Shown: positions 29,801 to 38,614, counted from the stretch's first letter. The stretch is 64,000 nt of DNA from Polyangium mundeleinium (GCF_028369105.1 NZ_JAQNDO010000001.1:11626501-11690500), one strand, 5' to 3'. Numbers and translations: made by a program. Notes: generated from the sequence alone by a model not told the origin.

Positions 29801-30759
29801 GGTCCCTTCCGCGCATCGTCGTGGAACGGCGCGACGAGCTCGGCGAGATCGTTTGAACCAAAACGATCACCCGTCGCGTAAAAGTATCCGAGGAGCTGCT
29901 CGTGTAGCCGGCCCGCGTCGGCCACGCGCTCCTCAGGTCGCCGCGTGAGCAGGCGCCGCACGATCGCCGCGAGCTCTCGTGGTACGTCGGACCGAGCGAG
30001 CTCGAGTGGAGGCGCCTCGGCCGCGCGCACGCGCCGGAGCGTCTCGGCGTCGCCCGCGCCGGCGAATGGGTTCGTCCCGGCGACGAGCTCGTAGAGCACC
30101 GTGCCGAGCGAGAACAGATCACTCCTGCCGTCGAGCGGCTGCGCGAGCGACTGCTCCGGGCTCATGTACGAGAGTTTTCCGCGGACGCGCAGCACGGATT
30201 CGCCCGCATGCTCGTCCTCGCGCATGAAGCCTTTGGCCTTCGCGATGCCGAAGTCCGTGACCTTCACCTCGCCTTCCCAGGACACGAGGATGTTCTGCGG
30301 CGAGACGTCGCGGTGCACGATGCCGAGCGGCTTGCCTTGCTCGTCGCGCCTTCGGTGCGCGTGATCGAGCGCCTTCGCCACCTCAGCCGCGACGAACACG
30401 GCCATGCCGAACGGCAGCCGCGTCTTCGTCCGGCGAAACCGCGCGAGCAGCGTCGCGAGATCGAGCCCCGCGACGTACTCCATCGCGATGTAGTAACCCG
30501 GCGGCTCGCCCTCCTGCTCGACGAAGCCGAGATCGAAGACCTGCACGATGTTCGCGTGCGAGAGGCGCACCGAGAGCTTCGCCTCGTGCACGAACATCTC
30601 GAGCAGCTCGGGCTCGCGCGCGAGCTCCGGCAGAATGCGCTTCAGCGCGAGCGTCTTCTCGAAGCCCAAGGCGCCGAAGCTCTTCGCCTTCCAGACTTCG
30701 GCCATCCCCCCGGCGCCGAGCCGCTCGAGGAGCACGTAACGCCCGAACTGTCTCTCCAA
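26842..30759 (-). CDS. Ser/Thr protein kinase - degenerate cyclase - AAA ATPase - TPR protein
   Basis: 1305 residues, soluble. Kinase at ~8-300: GAGGMA loop, Lys40, HRD Asp151 with VSPQN, DFG 169-171, SYMSPEQ. Residues ~375-530 have cyclase-like organisation (GVILEQEPSQVVALFG, ASAGVHVGRVLVDARG) but lack both metal-binding Asp positions, so catalysis is unlikely. A STAND-type/predicted ATPase follows with Walker A GEKGIGKTR and Walker B-like IHCFAWDDAQAMD. The C-terminal ~350 residues are helical tandem repeats of TPR type (ASLHNLGDTTRRLGDFPRAY is a recognisable unit). The start is TTG at 30759 with a G-rich site (GGGGGGC) just upstream; the kinase begins 7 residues later. It is 87 bp downstream of dnaK on the same strand. 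Confidence 0.9.
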   Translation of the reverse strand: MERQFGRYVLLERLGAGGMAEVWKAKSFGALGFEKTLALKRILPELAREPELLEMFVHEAKLSVRLSHANIVQVFDLGFVEQEGEPPGYYIAMEYVAGLDLATLLARFRRTKTRLPFGMAVFVAAEVAKALDHAHRRRDEQGKPLGIVHRDVSPQNILVSWEGEVKVTDFGIAKAKGFMREDEHAGESVLRVRGKLSYMSPEQSLAQPLDGRSDLFSLGTVLYELVAGTNPFAGAGDAETLRRVRAAEAPPLELARSDVPRELAAIVRRLLTRRPEERVADAGRLHEQLLGYFYATGDRFGSNDLAELVAPFHDDARKGPEIEAGSVLGDPQGTEQERTPVEVPTTSASLKVAAENVATANFFEPVGERREGTVLVVAGTCRIPALPFDVEGAREVITRYGGVILEQEPSQVVALFGLEDADGRDTEAAVRAALVILRAQKGRGASAGVHVGRVLVDARGVPIVDARLGTLVTQAQGLARAVAEQVAASHPAARIVRGAFGFDELPDGAGSVPEGGRVITSARPPIGTSGKFVGRQEELRRIGEILAAATRKRAQVITILGEKGIGKTRLCAEIERRLGRGNWSVGFYAASCPPSGAELPWSGLQAMLQVLCGVQEGDGEQAILATLPRLRALGLQEEESSAVLRQLGARIGDRPSRHVGGMGTALRAAFTRMVHKLCEDRIHCFAWDDAQAMDAATAEAIASVASRNEGAASAIRAVFLLATRTAPPSVLLPLARHHVVALGPLGGEESERLVAERIGVRAAPRELAAFCRERAAGHPLFIEELLKELVDARAVEVEDGRVRLRLDGARAVPRALRTLMEARVSRLPQRERGALNAAAILGDPVHTQVLAALLGESFSVVDRGIGELVARGFLRSAGPAEVSFPSPMHGEIVLDTIPHEARRDLHGKAADAYRAVFGDEVAEAHGERVGTHLYHAGDRDRAATFYARAASHRVRLCQLEPGIRLLLRAIDLADLDRRPATEIASWLRELCSAVLPVRAAPSLEDLSARALRRIDAAGTLEQRVAARVDVARALGAVNRFDRAYVEIDLAFKLAAQNEELQRRALVAEIDLGARSGDFARAARAADRLEAMGPAEDPRTLLAIAHVRAATGVAAAALLAIDRAEAKSPSGDPTLASEREKERVLVYAFMRDFRAASEASARAVELARAAGLRAEMAASLHNLGDTTRRLGDFPRAYATLTESLQIAEEAGYERIASLNRVHLAYLDGQSGKPGAEVRIRELVKYAEARGYHADALEGRSLLASLLAEHGARDEARRELELVLRMADAYGNGFIADDAREALAKLG

Positions 30760-30846
30760 GTTCGCCCCCCGAGCATGCCCGCGGCGGGAACGAATCCTAC
30801 CACCTCGCTCGTGTCCGGGGACCCCAAACCAAGCCGAAATCCGCGC

Positions 30847-32694
30847 TCACGCGGTGCCGGTGCTGTCGCCGTAGATCGCCTCCGAGAGGCGGAAGGCGGC
30901 GGCTTCGAGCTTGCCGTATGCGCCCCGCAGATCGCTGCTCGACGCGTCCTCGTCGAGCAGCTTGCGCAGGATCACGCAGCCCTCGCGCACGCCGGAGAGC
31001 GTGGCCTCGTCGACGAGCTCGGCGTACGCCTCGAGGGCCTGCTCGGTCGTGTAGAGCAGCGTCTCGGACTGGTTCTTGAGCTCGGCCCGATCACGCCGCT
31101 TCGTATCTTCCTCGCGGAATTTTTCGGCCTCGTCGACGAGCCGCTCGACCTGCGATGGCAGAAGCCCGCTCGTCGGCGTGACGCGCACCTTCTGCGCGCG
31201 CTTCGTGCCGAGATCCGTGGCCTCGACGTGGACGATCCCATCCTCGTCGATGTGGAAGACGACCTGGATCTTCGGCACACCGCGCGGCGCAGGCGGGATG
31301 CCCGAGAGCTCGAAGCGCGCGAGGCTCTGGTTGTCGGCGGCCATCTCGCGCTCGCCCTGCAAGACGTGGATCGGCACGAACGTCTGCCGATCGAGGCTCG
31401 TCGTGAAGATCTCGCCGCGCGAGGTGGGGATCGTGGTGTTGCGCGGGATGAGCCTGGTCATGATGCCGCCGCCCGTCTCCACGCCGAGCGAGAGCGGCGT
31501 GACGTCGAGCAGGAGGATCTCGTCGGCCTGACCGGAGAGCGCGGCCGCCTGGAGCGCCGCGCCCACGGCCACGACCTCGTCCGGGTTCACGCCCTTGCAC
31601 GGTTCCTTGCCGAAGAGCTCCTTCACGGCCGCCTGCACCGCCGGCATCCGCGTCATGCCCCCGACGAGCACCACGGTCTGGATCCCGCTTGGCGTGAGTT
31701 GCGCGTCCCGCATGACGTCGCGCGAGACCTCGATCGTGCGCTCCACGAGGTCCTGCGTGAGCATCTCGAGCTCGTTGCGCTGCATCGATCGTTCGAGGTG
31801 CAGCGGCGCGCCGTCCGGTCCGACCGCGATGAAGGGCAGGTTGAGCTGCGTCTCCAGTGAGGAGCTGAGCTCGTGCTTCGCCTTCTCGGCGGCCTCCTTC
31901 AAGCGCTGCATCGCCATCCGGTCCGCGCGCAGATCCACGCCGAATTCGAGCTGGAACTCGCCGACGAGCATGTCCATCAGCCGCCCGTCGAAGTCCTCGC
32001 CGCCGAGGTGCGTGTCGCCGCCCGTCGCCTTCACGTTGAAGACGCCGCCGCTGATTTCGAGGATCGAGATGTCGAACGTGCCGCCGCCGAGGTCGTAGAC
32101 CACGATCGTCTCGGCGCCCGTGGCCTTCTTGTCGAGCCCGTACGCGAGCGCCGCCGCCGTGGGCTCGTTGATGATGCGGCGCACTTCGAGGCCCGCGATC
32201 TTGCCCGCGTCTTTCGTCGCCTGCCGCTGCGCGTCGTCGAAGTACGCGGGGACCGTGATCACCGCCTCGGTGACCGGCTCGCCGAGGAACCGCTCGGCGG
32301 TCTCCTTCATTTGCGCGAGGATCATCGAGCTGACCTCGGGCGGCGAATGCGCCTTGCCGCGCAGATCGACCCACGCGTCGCCGTTCGGCGCGCGTACGAT
32401 CGGGTACGGCACGAGCGAGATCGCCCGCTCGACGTCGGGCGTGTCGAGCTTGCGCCCCATCAAGCGTTTGACCGCGTAGACCGTGCTCTGCGGGTTCGTC
32501 ACGGCTTGCCTTCGGGCTACCTGCCCGACGAGCCGCTCGCCGCTCGCGACGATCGCGACGACCGAAGGCGTCGTCCGCGCGCCCTCGGCGTTGGGGATCA
32601 CCTTGACGTCGTTCGCCGACGAAGCCGACGCCACGTCGACGACGGCCACGCACGAGTTGGTGGTCCCGAGGTCGATGCCGACGATCCTTCCCAT
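30847..32694 (-). CDS. dnaK: Hsp70 chaperone DnaK
   Basis: 615 residues. Nucleotide-binding domain signatures: [27 protein letters not shown] and [14 protein letters not shown]. Substrate-binding domain with [16 protein letters not shown]. The lid is shorter than in the ~640-residue DnaK and the C-terminus lacks the EEVD-like end, ending in YGDSTGTA; HscA-like length is noted but the pairing with grpE favours DnaK. The frame is open 276 bp further upstream in low-similarity sequence; ATG at 32694 (MGRIVGIDL) is clearly the start. It lies 85 bp downstream of grpE. Confidence 0.94.
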   Translation of the reverse strand: MGRIVGIDLGTTNSCVAVVDVASASSANDVKVIPNAEGARTTPSVVAIVASGERLVGQVARRQAVTNPQSTVYAVKRLMGRKLDTPDVERAISLVPYPIVRAPNGDAWVDLRGKAHSPPEVSSMILAQMKETAERFLGEPVTEAVITVPAYFDDAQRQATKDAGKIAGLEVRRIINEPTAAALAYGLDKKATGAETIVVYDLGGGTFDISILEISGGVFNVKATGGDTHLGGEDFDGRLMDMLVGEFQLEFGVDLRADRMAMQRLKEAAEKAKHELSSSLETQLNLPFIAVGPDGAPLHLERSMQRNELEMLTQDLVERTIEVSRDVMRDAQLTPSGIQTVVLVGGMTRMPAVQAAVKELFGKEPCKGVNPDEVVAVGAALQAAALSGQADEILLLDVTPLSLGVETGGGIMTRLIPRNTTIPTSRGEIFTTSLDRQTFVPIHVLQGEREMAADNQSLARFELSGIPPAPRGVPKIQVVFHIDEDGIVHVEATDLGTKRAQKVRVTPTSGLLPSQVERLVDEAEKFREEDTKRRDRAELKNQSETLLYTTEQALEAYAELVDEATLSGVREGCVILRKLLDEDASSSDLRGAYGKLEAAAFRLSEAIYGDSTGTA

Positions 32695-32779
32695 GGCGAG
32701 GGCGAGGATATCAAAGACGCGGCGAACGATGGTCCTCGGTGGACCACGCCGCCGGGTTTTGCGTGGCGTCCGCGGGAGA

Positions 32780-33385
32780 TCAGCTCGCCGCGGCCGCGCT
32801 GCCGCCGGGCGGGCCCTTCGAGACGACGACCATCGCCGGACGGACGAGGTAGTCCCCCATGCGATAGCCGGGCTGCACTTCGTACAGGACCACGCCGGCC
32901 GGATGCTCGGGCGATTCGAGGTGCTGGATGGCCTCGTGTTGCGCGGGATCGAAGGGCTGGCCGACCGCAACGACGCGCTGGATCCCCATCTTCTCCAGCG
33001 TGTCGAGGAACTGCTTCAGCACCATCCGCAGGCCCTCGGCCACGGCCTTGCCGTCGGCGGAGCCCTCGGCGTGCACGAGCGCACGCTCGAAATTGTCGAA
33101 GACGGGAAGGAGCTCCTTCACGGTGGTCTCCCGGCCCCGCCGCTGGGCGTCGTCGACCTCACGCCGCGAGCGCTTGCGGAAATTGTCGAAATCGGCCGCG
33201 GTGCGGAGGAGCTGATCACGCGTCCGTGCGGCCTCGGCCAGGGCGTCCGCGAGGCGCTGCTCCACCGTGGGCGTCGGAGGAGCCGAGGGCTCCGCCGCGG
33301 CCGACGGCTGCTCGCCGTTCGTCGCTTCGCCGTTTTGAGCGTTCGGATCCTGGGCGGACTTCGTCGTGGACTCGGCTTCGGACAT
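32780..33385 (-). CDS. grpE: GrpE nucleotide exchange factor
   Basis: 201 residues. An acidic/Pro-rich disordered N-terminus (1-40), a long helix ([20 protein letters not shown]) and the beta-domain [12 protein letters not shown] and [18 protein letters not shown] are typical. It exchanges ADP for ATP on DnaK. First gene of a grpE-dnaK-kinase run. The promoter just upstream leaves a leader of only a few bases. Confidence 0.95.
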   Translation of the reverse strand: MSEAESTTKSAQDPNAQNGEATNGEQPSAAAEPSAPPTPTVEQRLADALAEAARTRDQLLRTAADFDNFRKRSRREVDDAQRRGRETTVKELLPVFDNFERALVHAEGSADGKAVAEGLRMVLKQFLDTLEKMGIQRVVAVGQPFDPAQHEAIQHLESPEHPAGVVLYEVQPGYRMGDYLVRPAMVVVSKGPPGGSAAAAS

Positions 33386-33396
33386 GGGTGCCGGCC

Positions 33397-33424
33397 ACTA
33401 TAACCTCCAAAGATCGACTGGCAA
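33397..33424 (-). promoter_or_regulatory. grpE: Sigma-70-like promoter for grpE-dnaK
   Basis: On the minus strand TTGCCA (33419-33424) is followed by a 16-bp spacer and TATAGT (33397-33402). The predicted start of transcription falls about 5 bases from the grpE ATG, so the message would be nearly leaderless. No CIRCE inverted repeat is present. Confidence 0.5.
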
Positions 33425-33515
33425 CGGGCGCCCCCCACCTGGCGACCCGAGCGAGCCACGCCGCGAGGGCGCGTGGCATTTGCCCCGGCGGGGCGACCGG
33501 CGTAGATCGCCTCGC

Positions 33516-34769
33516 ATGACCCTCGCCCCCGCCTACGGAGCCGAGAGCCCCATCGCCGAGCTGCTCGAACCCGAAGACCTCCTTCCCCTCGCCGAGCGCA
33601 GGCTCGTGGGCAATTACCGCCAGGCCCCGTTCGTCCTCGATCGAGGCAAGGGCTCCGAGGTCTGGGACACCGAGGGCCGTCGTTACCTCGACTTCTGCGC
33701 CGGTGTCGCGGTCTGCTCGCTCGGCCACGCGCACCCGCGCCTCGTCGCCGCGATCGCCGAGCAGGCCGCGCGGCTGATGCACGTCTCGAACTACTTCTAC
33801 AACGCCGAGAACGCGCGCCTCGCCGACGAGCTTTGCAAGAGGAGCGGCATGGACCGCGCCTTCTTCTGCAACTCGGGCGCCGAGGCGAACGAGGCGATGC
33901 TCAAGCTCGCGCGCCGCTGGTTCTTCACGAAAGGCGAGCCCGATCGCTACCGCATCATCGCCTTCGACAACGCCTTCCACGGCCGCACGATGGGCGCTGT
34001 CGCGCTCACCGGGACGCCGAAATACCGCGAAGGGTTCGGCCCGCCGCTCGCCGGCGTGACGCACGTGCCCTACGGGGATCTCGACGCCGTGAAGGCCGCC
34101 ATGGGCCCGGACGTCGCGGCGATCTTCGTCGAGCCCGTGCAGGGCGAAGGCGGCGTGATCCCGCCCCCGAAAGGCTTCCTCCCCGGCCTGCGTAGCCTCT
34201 GCGACGAGCACGGCGCGCTGCTCTGCCTCGACGAAGTGCAGACCGGCATCGGCCGCACGGGCGCTTTCCTCGGCGCGCAGCACGACGGCGTCGAAGGCGA
34301 CGTGATCGCGCTCGCCAAGGGTCTCGGTGGCGGATTTCCGATCGGCGCGCTCCTCATCAAAGAGCGCCTGAACGGCGTGCTCTCGCCAGGCACGCACGGC
34401 TCGACGTTCGGCGGAAACCCGCTCGCGTCGCGGGCCGCGCGCACCGTGCTCGCCGTCCTCGACGAGGAGAAGCTCATCGAAGGCGCCGTCACCAAGGGCC
34501 AGCGCCTCGCCGAGGGCCTCGCGGCGCTCGTGAAGGAGCACCCCACGCTCTGCGTCGGACAACGCGGCCGCGGCCTCTTGCAAGGCCTCACGCTCGCGCA
34601 AGGCGTCGACACGCGCGCCATCCTCGGCCGCGCCCGCGCCCACGGCCTGCTCCTCACGGTCGCCGGCGCGAGCACGCTCCGCTACACGCCTCCGCTCGTC
34701 GTGCGCGAGGCCGAGATCGACGAAGCCCTCACCATCACGAGCCGTGCGCTCCTGGAGATGAAGCCGTGA
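33516..34769 (+). CDS. argD: Acetylornithine aminotransferase
   Basis: 417 residues, class III PLP aminotransferase. Marks: NSGAEANEAMLKLARR, FHGRTMGAVALTG, LCLDEVQTGIGRTG with the PLP-pairing Asp, and the PLP lysine in ALAKGLGGGFPIGA, followed by STFGGNPLA. It makes N-acetylornithine in arginine synthesis and may also act in the lysine pathway. ATG at 33516 (MTLAPAYGAESP) is used; the frame is open to 33366 in non-conserved sequence. It ends in a 4-bp overlap with argF. Divergent from grpE. Confidence 0.93.
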   Translation: MTLAPAYGAESPIAELLEPEDLLPLAERRLVGNYRQAPFVLDRGKGSEVWDTEGRRYLDFCAGVAVCSLGHAHPRLVAAIAEQAARLMHVSNYFYNAENARLADELCKRSGMDRAFFCNSGAEANEAMLKLARRWFFTKGEPDRYRIIAFDNAFHGRTMGAVALTGTPKYREGFGPPLAGVTHVPYGDLDAVKAAMGPDVAAIFVEPVQGEGGVIPPPKGFLPGLRSLCDEHGALLCLDEVQTGIGRTGAFLGAQHDGVEGDVIALAKGLGGGFPIGALLIKERLNGVLSPGTHGSTFGGNPLASRAARTVLAVLDEEKLIEGAVTKGQRLAEGLAALVKEHPTLCVGQRGRGLLQGLTLAQGVDTRAILGRARAHGLLLTVAGASTLRYTPPLVVREAEIDEALTITSRALLEMKP

Positions 34770-35728
34770 AGCGTGATCTTTTGCGACTCGCAGACCTCGG
34801 GGACGACGGCATCGTCGCCATGCTGGATCGTTCGGCCTTCTACGCCCGCATGCGCGGCAAGACCGACCACCCGCGGCCGCTCTCCGGCCACGCCATCGCC
34901 CTCCTCTTCGACAAGCCCTCGACCCGCACGCGGCTCTCGCTCGAGGTCGCGACCTTCGAGCTCGGCGGCCACCCGCTCATCGTCACGCCCGACTCCACAC
35001 AGATGAGTCGCGGTGAGCCCACCGAGGACACCGCACGCGTGCTCGGCCGCATGGTCTCCGCCGTCACGTACCGCACGAACACCACGGCGCGCTTCGAAGC
35101 CATGGCCCGCGCCTGCCGCGCGCCCGTGTTGAACGCGCTCACCGACGACGCGCACCCGATGCAGGTCCTCGCCGATCTTCACACGACGCGCGAGGCACGC
35201 GGTCGGCTCGAAGGCCTGCGCATCTGCTGGGTCGGCGACGCGAGCAACGTGGCGCGCTCGTGGATCGAGGCCGCGGGCCTGCTCAAGCTCGACATGACGC
35301 TCGCGACGCCGCCCGCCTTCGCTCCGCCCTTGCCCGAGGTCGAGGAAGCGCGCGCCCGCGGCGGTCGCATCACGATCACGACCGACGCACAAGAGGCCGC
35401 GAAGGACGCCGATGTCCTGCTCACGGACGTATGGGTCAGCATGGGGCAAGAGGCCGAGCGCGACTACCGCATCGGCGCGCTCTCGCCGTACCGGATCACG
35501 CAGGAGCTCGTCTCGCTCGCCTCGCCCGAGGTCGTGGTGCTGCACTGCTTGCCCGCACATCGTGGCGAGGAGATCGACGCCGATGTGCTCGAAGGCCCGC
35601 GGAGCTTCGTGTGGGACGCCGTCGAGTCGCGGCTGCACACGAGCAAGGCGCTGCTCGAATGGGCCGCGCTCGGGCCCGGCTTCGGCCCGCCGCCGTTCGC
35701 TGTCGGCCGCGGCGGCGCGGCAGGCTGA
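34766..35728 (+). CDS. argF: Ornithine carbamoyltransferase
   Basis: 320 residues. Carbamoyl phosphate site KPSTRTR, HPMQ, and the ornithine-site HCLPAHRG are intact; VWVSMGQE is the SMG loop of ornithine transcarbamylases. Converts ornithine plus carbamoyl phosphate to citrulline. GTG start overlaps the argD stop (GTGA), indicating coupled translation. The C-terminus ends in a short Gly/Pro-rich tail after the last helix. Confidence 0.95.
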   Translation: MKRDLLRLADLGDDGIVAMLDRSAFYARMRGKTDHPRPLSGHAIALLFDKPSTRTRLSLEVATFELGGHPLIVTPDSTQMSRGEPTEDTARVLGRMVSAVTYRTNTTARFEAMARACRAPVLNALTDDAHPMQVLADLHTTREARGRLEGLRICWVGDASNVARSWIEAAGLLKLDMTLATPPAFAPPLPEVEEARARGGRITITTDAQEAAKDADVLLTDVWVSMGQEAERDYRIGALSPYRITQELVSLASPEVVVLHCLPAHRGEEIDADVLEGPRSFVWDAVESRLHTSKALLEWAALGPGFGPPPFAVGRGGAAG

Positions 35729-35737
35729 GGCTCGGCG

Positions 35738-38086
35738 TTGCGAGCACTCGGACCCGTCGCCGATCCTGTGCCGTGCTCGGGGTGCGGCAAGCTGCTTGAT
35801 CCGCTGCGCGCCGGCCACGTCGGGATCTTCGACAGCAAGTTCCACTTCTTCTGCGATCGTCACGCCTGCCGCGCGTGTTTCCTCGGCGAGCCCCCCGGCG
35901 AAGCCGAAAACACGCGCCCCGCGCGGGTCCCGCTCTCCCTCTTCGCGCCCCGCCGATCCGGCGCCGAGCCCGAGCCCTCGCGCGGCAACCACGACGCGCC
36001 CATCATCCCCTTCCACGCGCCCGCTTCGAGCGACGCCGCGCTCCCCGAGCCGCCCGCTCCCTTCGACGATCGAACCCTCGTCGAGCCCATCGCGCACACC
36101 ATCCTCACCGAGGAGCCGTCCCGCATCGACGTGCCCGAGCCGCGTGACATCGGCGCGCTCCTGCTCGTCATCGCCACGATCGCCGGCACGCTCGCCGTCG
36201 CGCTCGGCCTCGCCGGCGACGCGACCCTCGTCATCGGCGCCCGCATCGTGCTCGCGTCCGTCGGCGCCGGCATGCTCGTCGGACGCGCCGCCACGACCCC
36301 GCGCGAGCCCTCCGATCCGCACCCTGCGCCGATCCTCGCGCCCTCGATCCTCTCGCTCGTCCTTGCCATCGGCGCTGCGCTCCGCGCCGCTCCTTCGCTC
36401 GGCGCCGAGGCAGCTTCACTTGCGGGCATCATCGTCACGGCGACGGCCGTCGGCGCGTGGTTGCTCGAAGGCGCGCGGCACGCCTCCCTCGCCGAACGCG
36501 CCTTCGTCGCGCAATCGCTCGCCGTCCCTGGCAGGCGCGCGCCCGACGACGGCTCTCCCGGCGAGATCGCGAAGAACAAAGTCTTCGACCTCTGCCCCGG
36601 GGAGCAGGTCCTCGTCGAGCCGGGCGAGGTCGTCCCCGTCGATCTCGTCGTCGGCTCGGGCGAGGTCTTCGTCCTGCCTTGGCTCGGCGCGACCACGCCC
36701 ATGCGCAGACGCGCGGGCGAGCCTGTCGTCGCGGGCGCGAAGGTCGTGCGCGGCCGGCTCCGCGGCACCTGCACCTTCGCCGGCAACGACCGCGCGTTCG
36801 CGCGTGTCCTCATCGATCCACGCCGCCGCGCCGACGCCCTCGCGCCCATCGCGCGCGCCTCACGGGCCCTCGCCGAGCGCTGGTCGCTCGCCGCGCTCGT
36901 GACCGGCGCGCTCTCGGCCTTCATCGCCGGCGGCCGTACCTACGTCGAGATCGCGATGACCGCGGTCGCGTCCCACGCCGCGCTCGCGACCACGCTCATC
37001 GCGGGCGTCGCCGGCGTGCACGTCGCGCGCGGCATCTTGCACGCGCAGCGCCGCGGCATCGCCTACAAGAGCGAGGGCGCGTGGGACCGCGCGGCGCGCG
37101 TCAACGTCGCCGTCTTCTGCGCGCGCGGCACGCTCCTCCTCGGTGAACCCGAGCTCGCGGAGCTCGAAGCTCCAGGCGGCAAGCTCGAACCGCTCGACGT
37201 CCTCTCGCTCGCGGCTGGCGCCGAGCGCGGCGAAGAGCACCCGATCGCCACAGCAATCGTGCGCGCCGCCGTGACCCGCTCGGTGCGCCCCGACGGCGTG
37301 CGCAACGCGCATCATGTCCCCGGCCTCGGCGTCACGGCCGTCACGAGCTCGGGCGAGGACCTATGCGTCGGCAGCCGCGCGCTCCTCCTCGCGAACCGCA
37401 TCTCCATCGCCGCGGCCGAGCAACGCATCGCCGAGCTCGAAGCCCTCGGCCGCACCGTCGTCCTCGTCGCGGTCGGCGCGCGCCTCGTCGGCATCCTCGG
37501 CTTGCAGGACGGCCTGCGCCCCGGCGCGCGTGCTGCGGTGCAGCACCTGCTCGACGCACAGATCGAACCCGTGATCATGTCGGGTGACGCGCGCGAGACG
37601 TGCGAGGCCATCGGCCACTCGCTCGACGTCGATCACATTCGCCCCGAGGTCTTGCCGACCGAACGTGGGGCCGAGGTTCGAAGGCTCATCGACGCGGGCA
37701 TGTCCGTCGCGGTCCTGGGTCATCCGAGCGTCGACGAGGGGGCGCTTGGCGCGGCGGACGTCGCGGTCGCGCTTGGCGCGGCCGGCTCGTCGCCGGGCGA
37801 TCTTTCCGTTGCGCTGGCCTCGGACGACGTACGCGACGCGGCGCTCGCGCTCGCCATCGCGCACCGCGCGCGCCTCGAAGCACGCGTGGGCCTCGCGATT
37901 GCCGTCCTGCCTGCGCTCGTCGGGGCGATCGCGGTGGCGTTTGGCGTGCTTCCGCCGGCCTACGCGCCGCTTGCCTCGCTGCTCGGAGGGGCGATGGCGG
38001 TTTTGCACGTGCGAGCGCTCGATCGCGTGCGAGAGTCTGGACCGACGCGAGGACACACGTGGGAAAACGGCCCAAGCGACCCTTGA
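35738..38086 (+). CDS. P1B-type ATPase homologue lacking catalytic motifs (pseudo-ATPase)
   Basis: 782 residues with the layout of a heavy-metal P1B ATPase: an N-terminal Cys/His cluster (C13, C16, C39, H42, C44, C47, TRASH/zinc-ribbon-like), a Pro-rich linker, membrane helices (~139-182, 203-243), an actuator-like region (VLVEPGEVVPVDLVVGSGEV), more helices (~382-430), and P/N-domain-like sequence to ~690, then terminal helices. Catalytic motifs are absent: the DKTGT position reads FCARGT with Cys461 for the phosphorylated Asp; the actuator TGES reads LGAT; the membrane CPC reads SHA; the GDGxND hinge reads GHPSVDEG. The EEHP motif (~501) and SGD remain. So it cannot form the usual phosphoenzyme. 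TTG start; GTG at 35768 possible. It begins 9 bp after argF and ends 32 bp before fur. Confidence 0.85.
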   Translation: MRALGPVADPVPCSGCGKLLDPLRAGHVGIFDSKFHFFCDRHACRACFLGEPPGEAENTRPARVPLSLFAPRRSGAEPEPSRGNHDAPIIPFHAPASSDAALPEPPAPFDDRTLVEPIAHTILTEEPSRIDVPEPRDIGALLLVIATIAGTLAVALGLAGDATLVIGARIVLASVGAGMLVGRAATTPREPSDPHPAPILAPSILSLVLAIGAALRAAPSLGAEAASLAGIIVTATAVGAWLLEGARHASLAERAFVAQSLAVPGRRAPDDGSPGEIAKNKVFDLCPGEQVLVEPGEVVPVDLVVGSGEVFVLPWLGATTPMRRRAGEPVVAGAKVVRGRLRGTCTFAGNDRAFARVLIDPRRRADALAPIARASRALAERWSLAALVTGALSAFIAGGRTYVEIAMTAVASHAALATTLIAGVAGVHVARGILHAQRRGIAYKSEGAWDRAARVNVAVFCARGTLLLGEPELAELEAPGGKLEPLDVLSLAAGAERGEEHPIATAIVRAAVTRSVRPDGVRNAHHVPGLGVTAVTSSGEDLCVGSRALLLANRISIAAAEQRIAELEALGRTVVLVAVGARLVGILGLQDGLRPGARAAVQHLLDAQIEPVIMSGDARETCEAIGHSLDVDHIRPEVLPTERGAEVRRLIDAGMSVAVLGHPSVDEGALGAADVAVALGAAGSSPGDLSVALASDDVRDAALALAIAHRARLEARVGLAIAVLPALVGAIAVAFGVLPPAYAPLASLLGGAMAVLHVRALDRVRESGPTRGHTWENGPSDP

Positions 38087-38111
38087 CGCACGGAAACCTG
38101 GACGGGATAAA
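38083..38111 (+). promoter_or_regulatory. Sigma-70-like promoter of the Fur-family gene
   Basis: TTGACG (38083-38088), 17-bp spacer, GATAAA (38106-38111). The -35 overlaps the stop codon of the pseudo-ATPase gene. Transcription would begin at about 38118-38119, on or next to the fur ATG, predicting a leaderless mRNA. Confidence 0.55.
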
Positions 38112-38118
38112 TGACACC

Positions 38119-38607
38119 ATGGTCGCGAGCGTGAGGGAGGAAGCCGTGACCCTGGACCGGGCCGCCGTGGATCGCTTGCGGGCTCGACTCCAGGCGTACA
38201 TGGCCAAAAAGGGCCTGCGCTCGACGGCGCAGCGGCGGCTCATCGTCGACACGTTCTTCGAGGGTGCGTCGCACATGACGATCGAGGACCTGCTCACCGA
38301 GGTCCGCGTGCACGACAAAGGCATCGGCTACGCGACCGTCTACCGCACGCTCAAGCTCCTCGCCGAGTGCGGCGTGGCCTCCGAGCGTCGCTTCGGCGAT
38401 GGCCTCAGCCGCTACGAGCTCGCCGACGACGCAAAGGCGCACCACGATCACCTGATTTGCATCTCGTGCGGCACGATCGTCGAGTTCGAGGAGCCGCGCA
38501 TCGAAGCGCTCCAGGACGAGGTCGCGCGTAGCTACGGCTTTCAGGTCACCTCGCACAAGCACGAGATGTACGGCACCTGCGCCGACTGTCAGAAAAAGGT
38601 GTCTTGA
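38119..38607 (+). CDS. Fur-family transcriptional regulator (Fur/PerR type)
   Basis: 162 residues. Winged-helix half [19 protein letters not shown] and [13 protein letters not shown], then the metal-binding half with [12 protein letters not shown] and [13 protein letters not shown]. Both CxxC pairs for the structural zinc and the His-rich regulatory site are present, so it should be a metal- or peroxide-responsive repressor; Fur and PerR cannot be told apart here (Zur less likely). The frame is open far upstream but only the ATG at 38119 ([10 protein letters not shown]) starts the family region. It directly follows the pseudo-ATPase gene. Confidence 0.92.
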   Translation: MVASVREEAVTLDRAAVDRLRARLQAYMAKKGLRSTAQRRLIVDTFFEGASHMTIEDLLTEVRVHDKGIGYATVYRTLKLLAECGVASERRFGDGLSRYELADDAKAHHDHLICISCGTIVEFEEPRIEALQDEVARSYGFQVTSHKHEMYGTCADCQKKVS

Positions 38608-38614
38608 GGCGCGA

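Noticed and set aside
33386-33515. Arginine repressor (ARG box) sites before argD
   Set aside because: No 18-bp A/T-rich imperfect dyad of the ARG box type is visible in the 130-bp gap.
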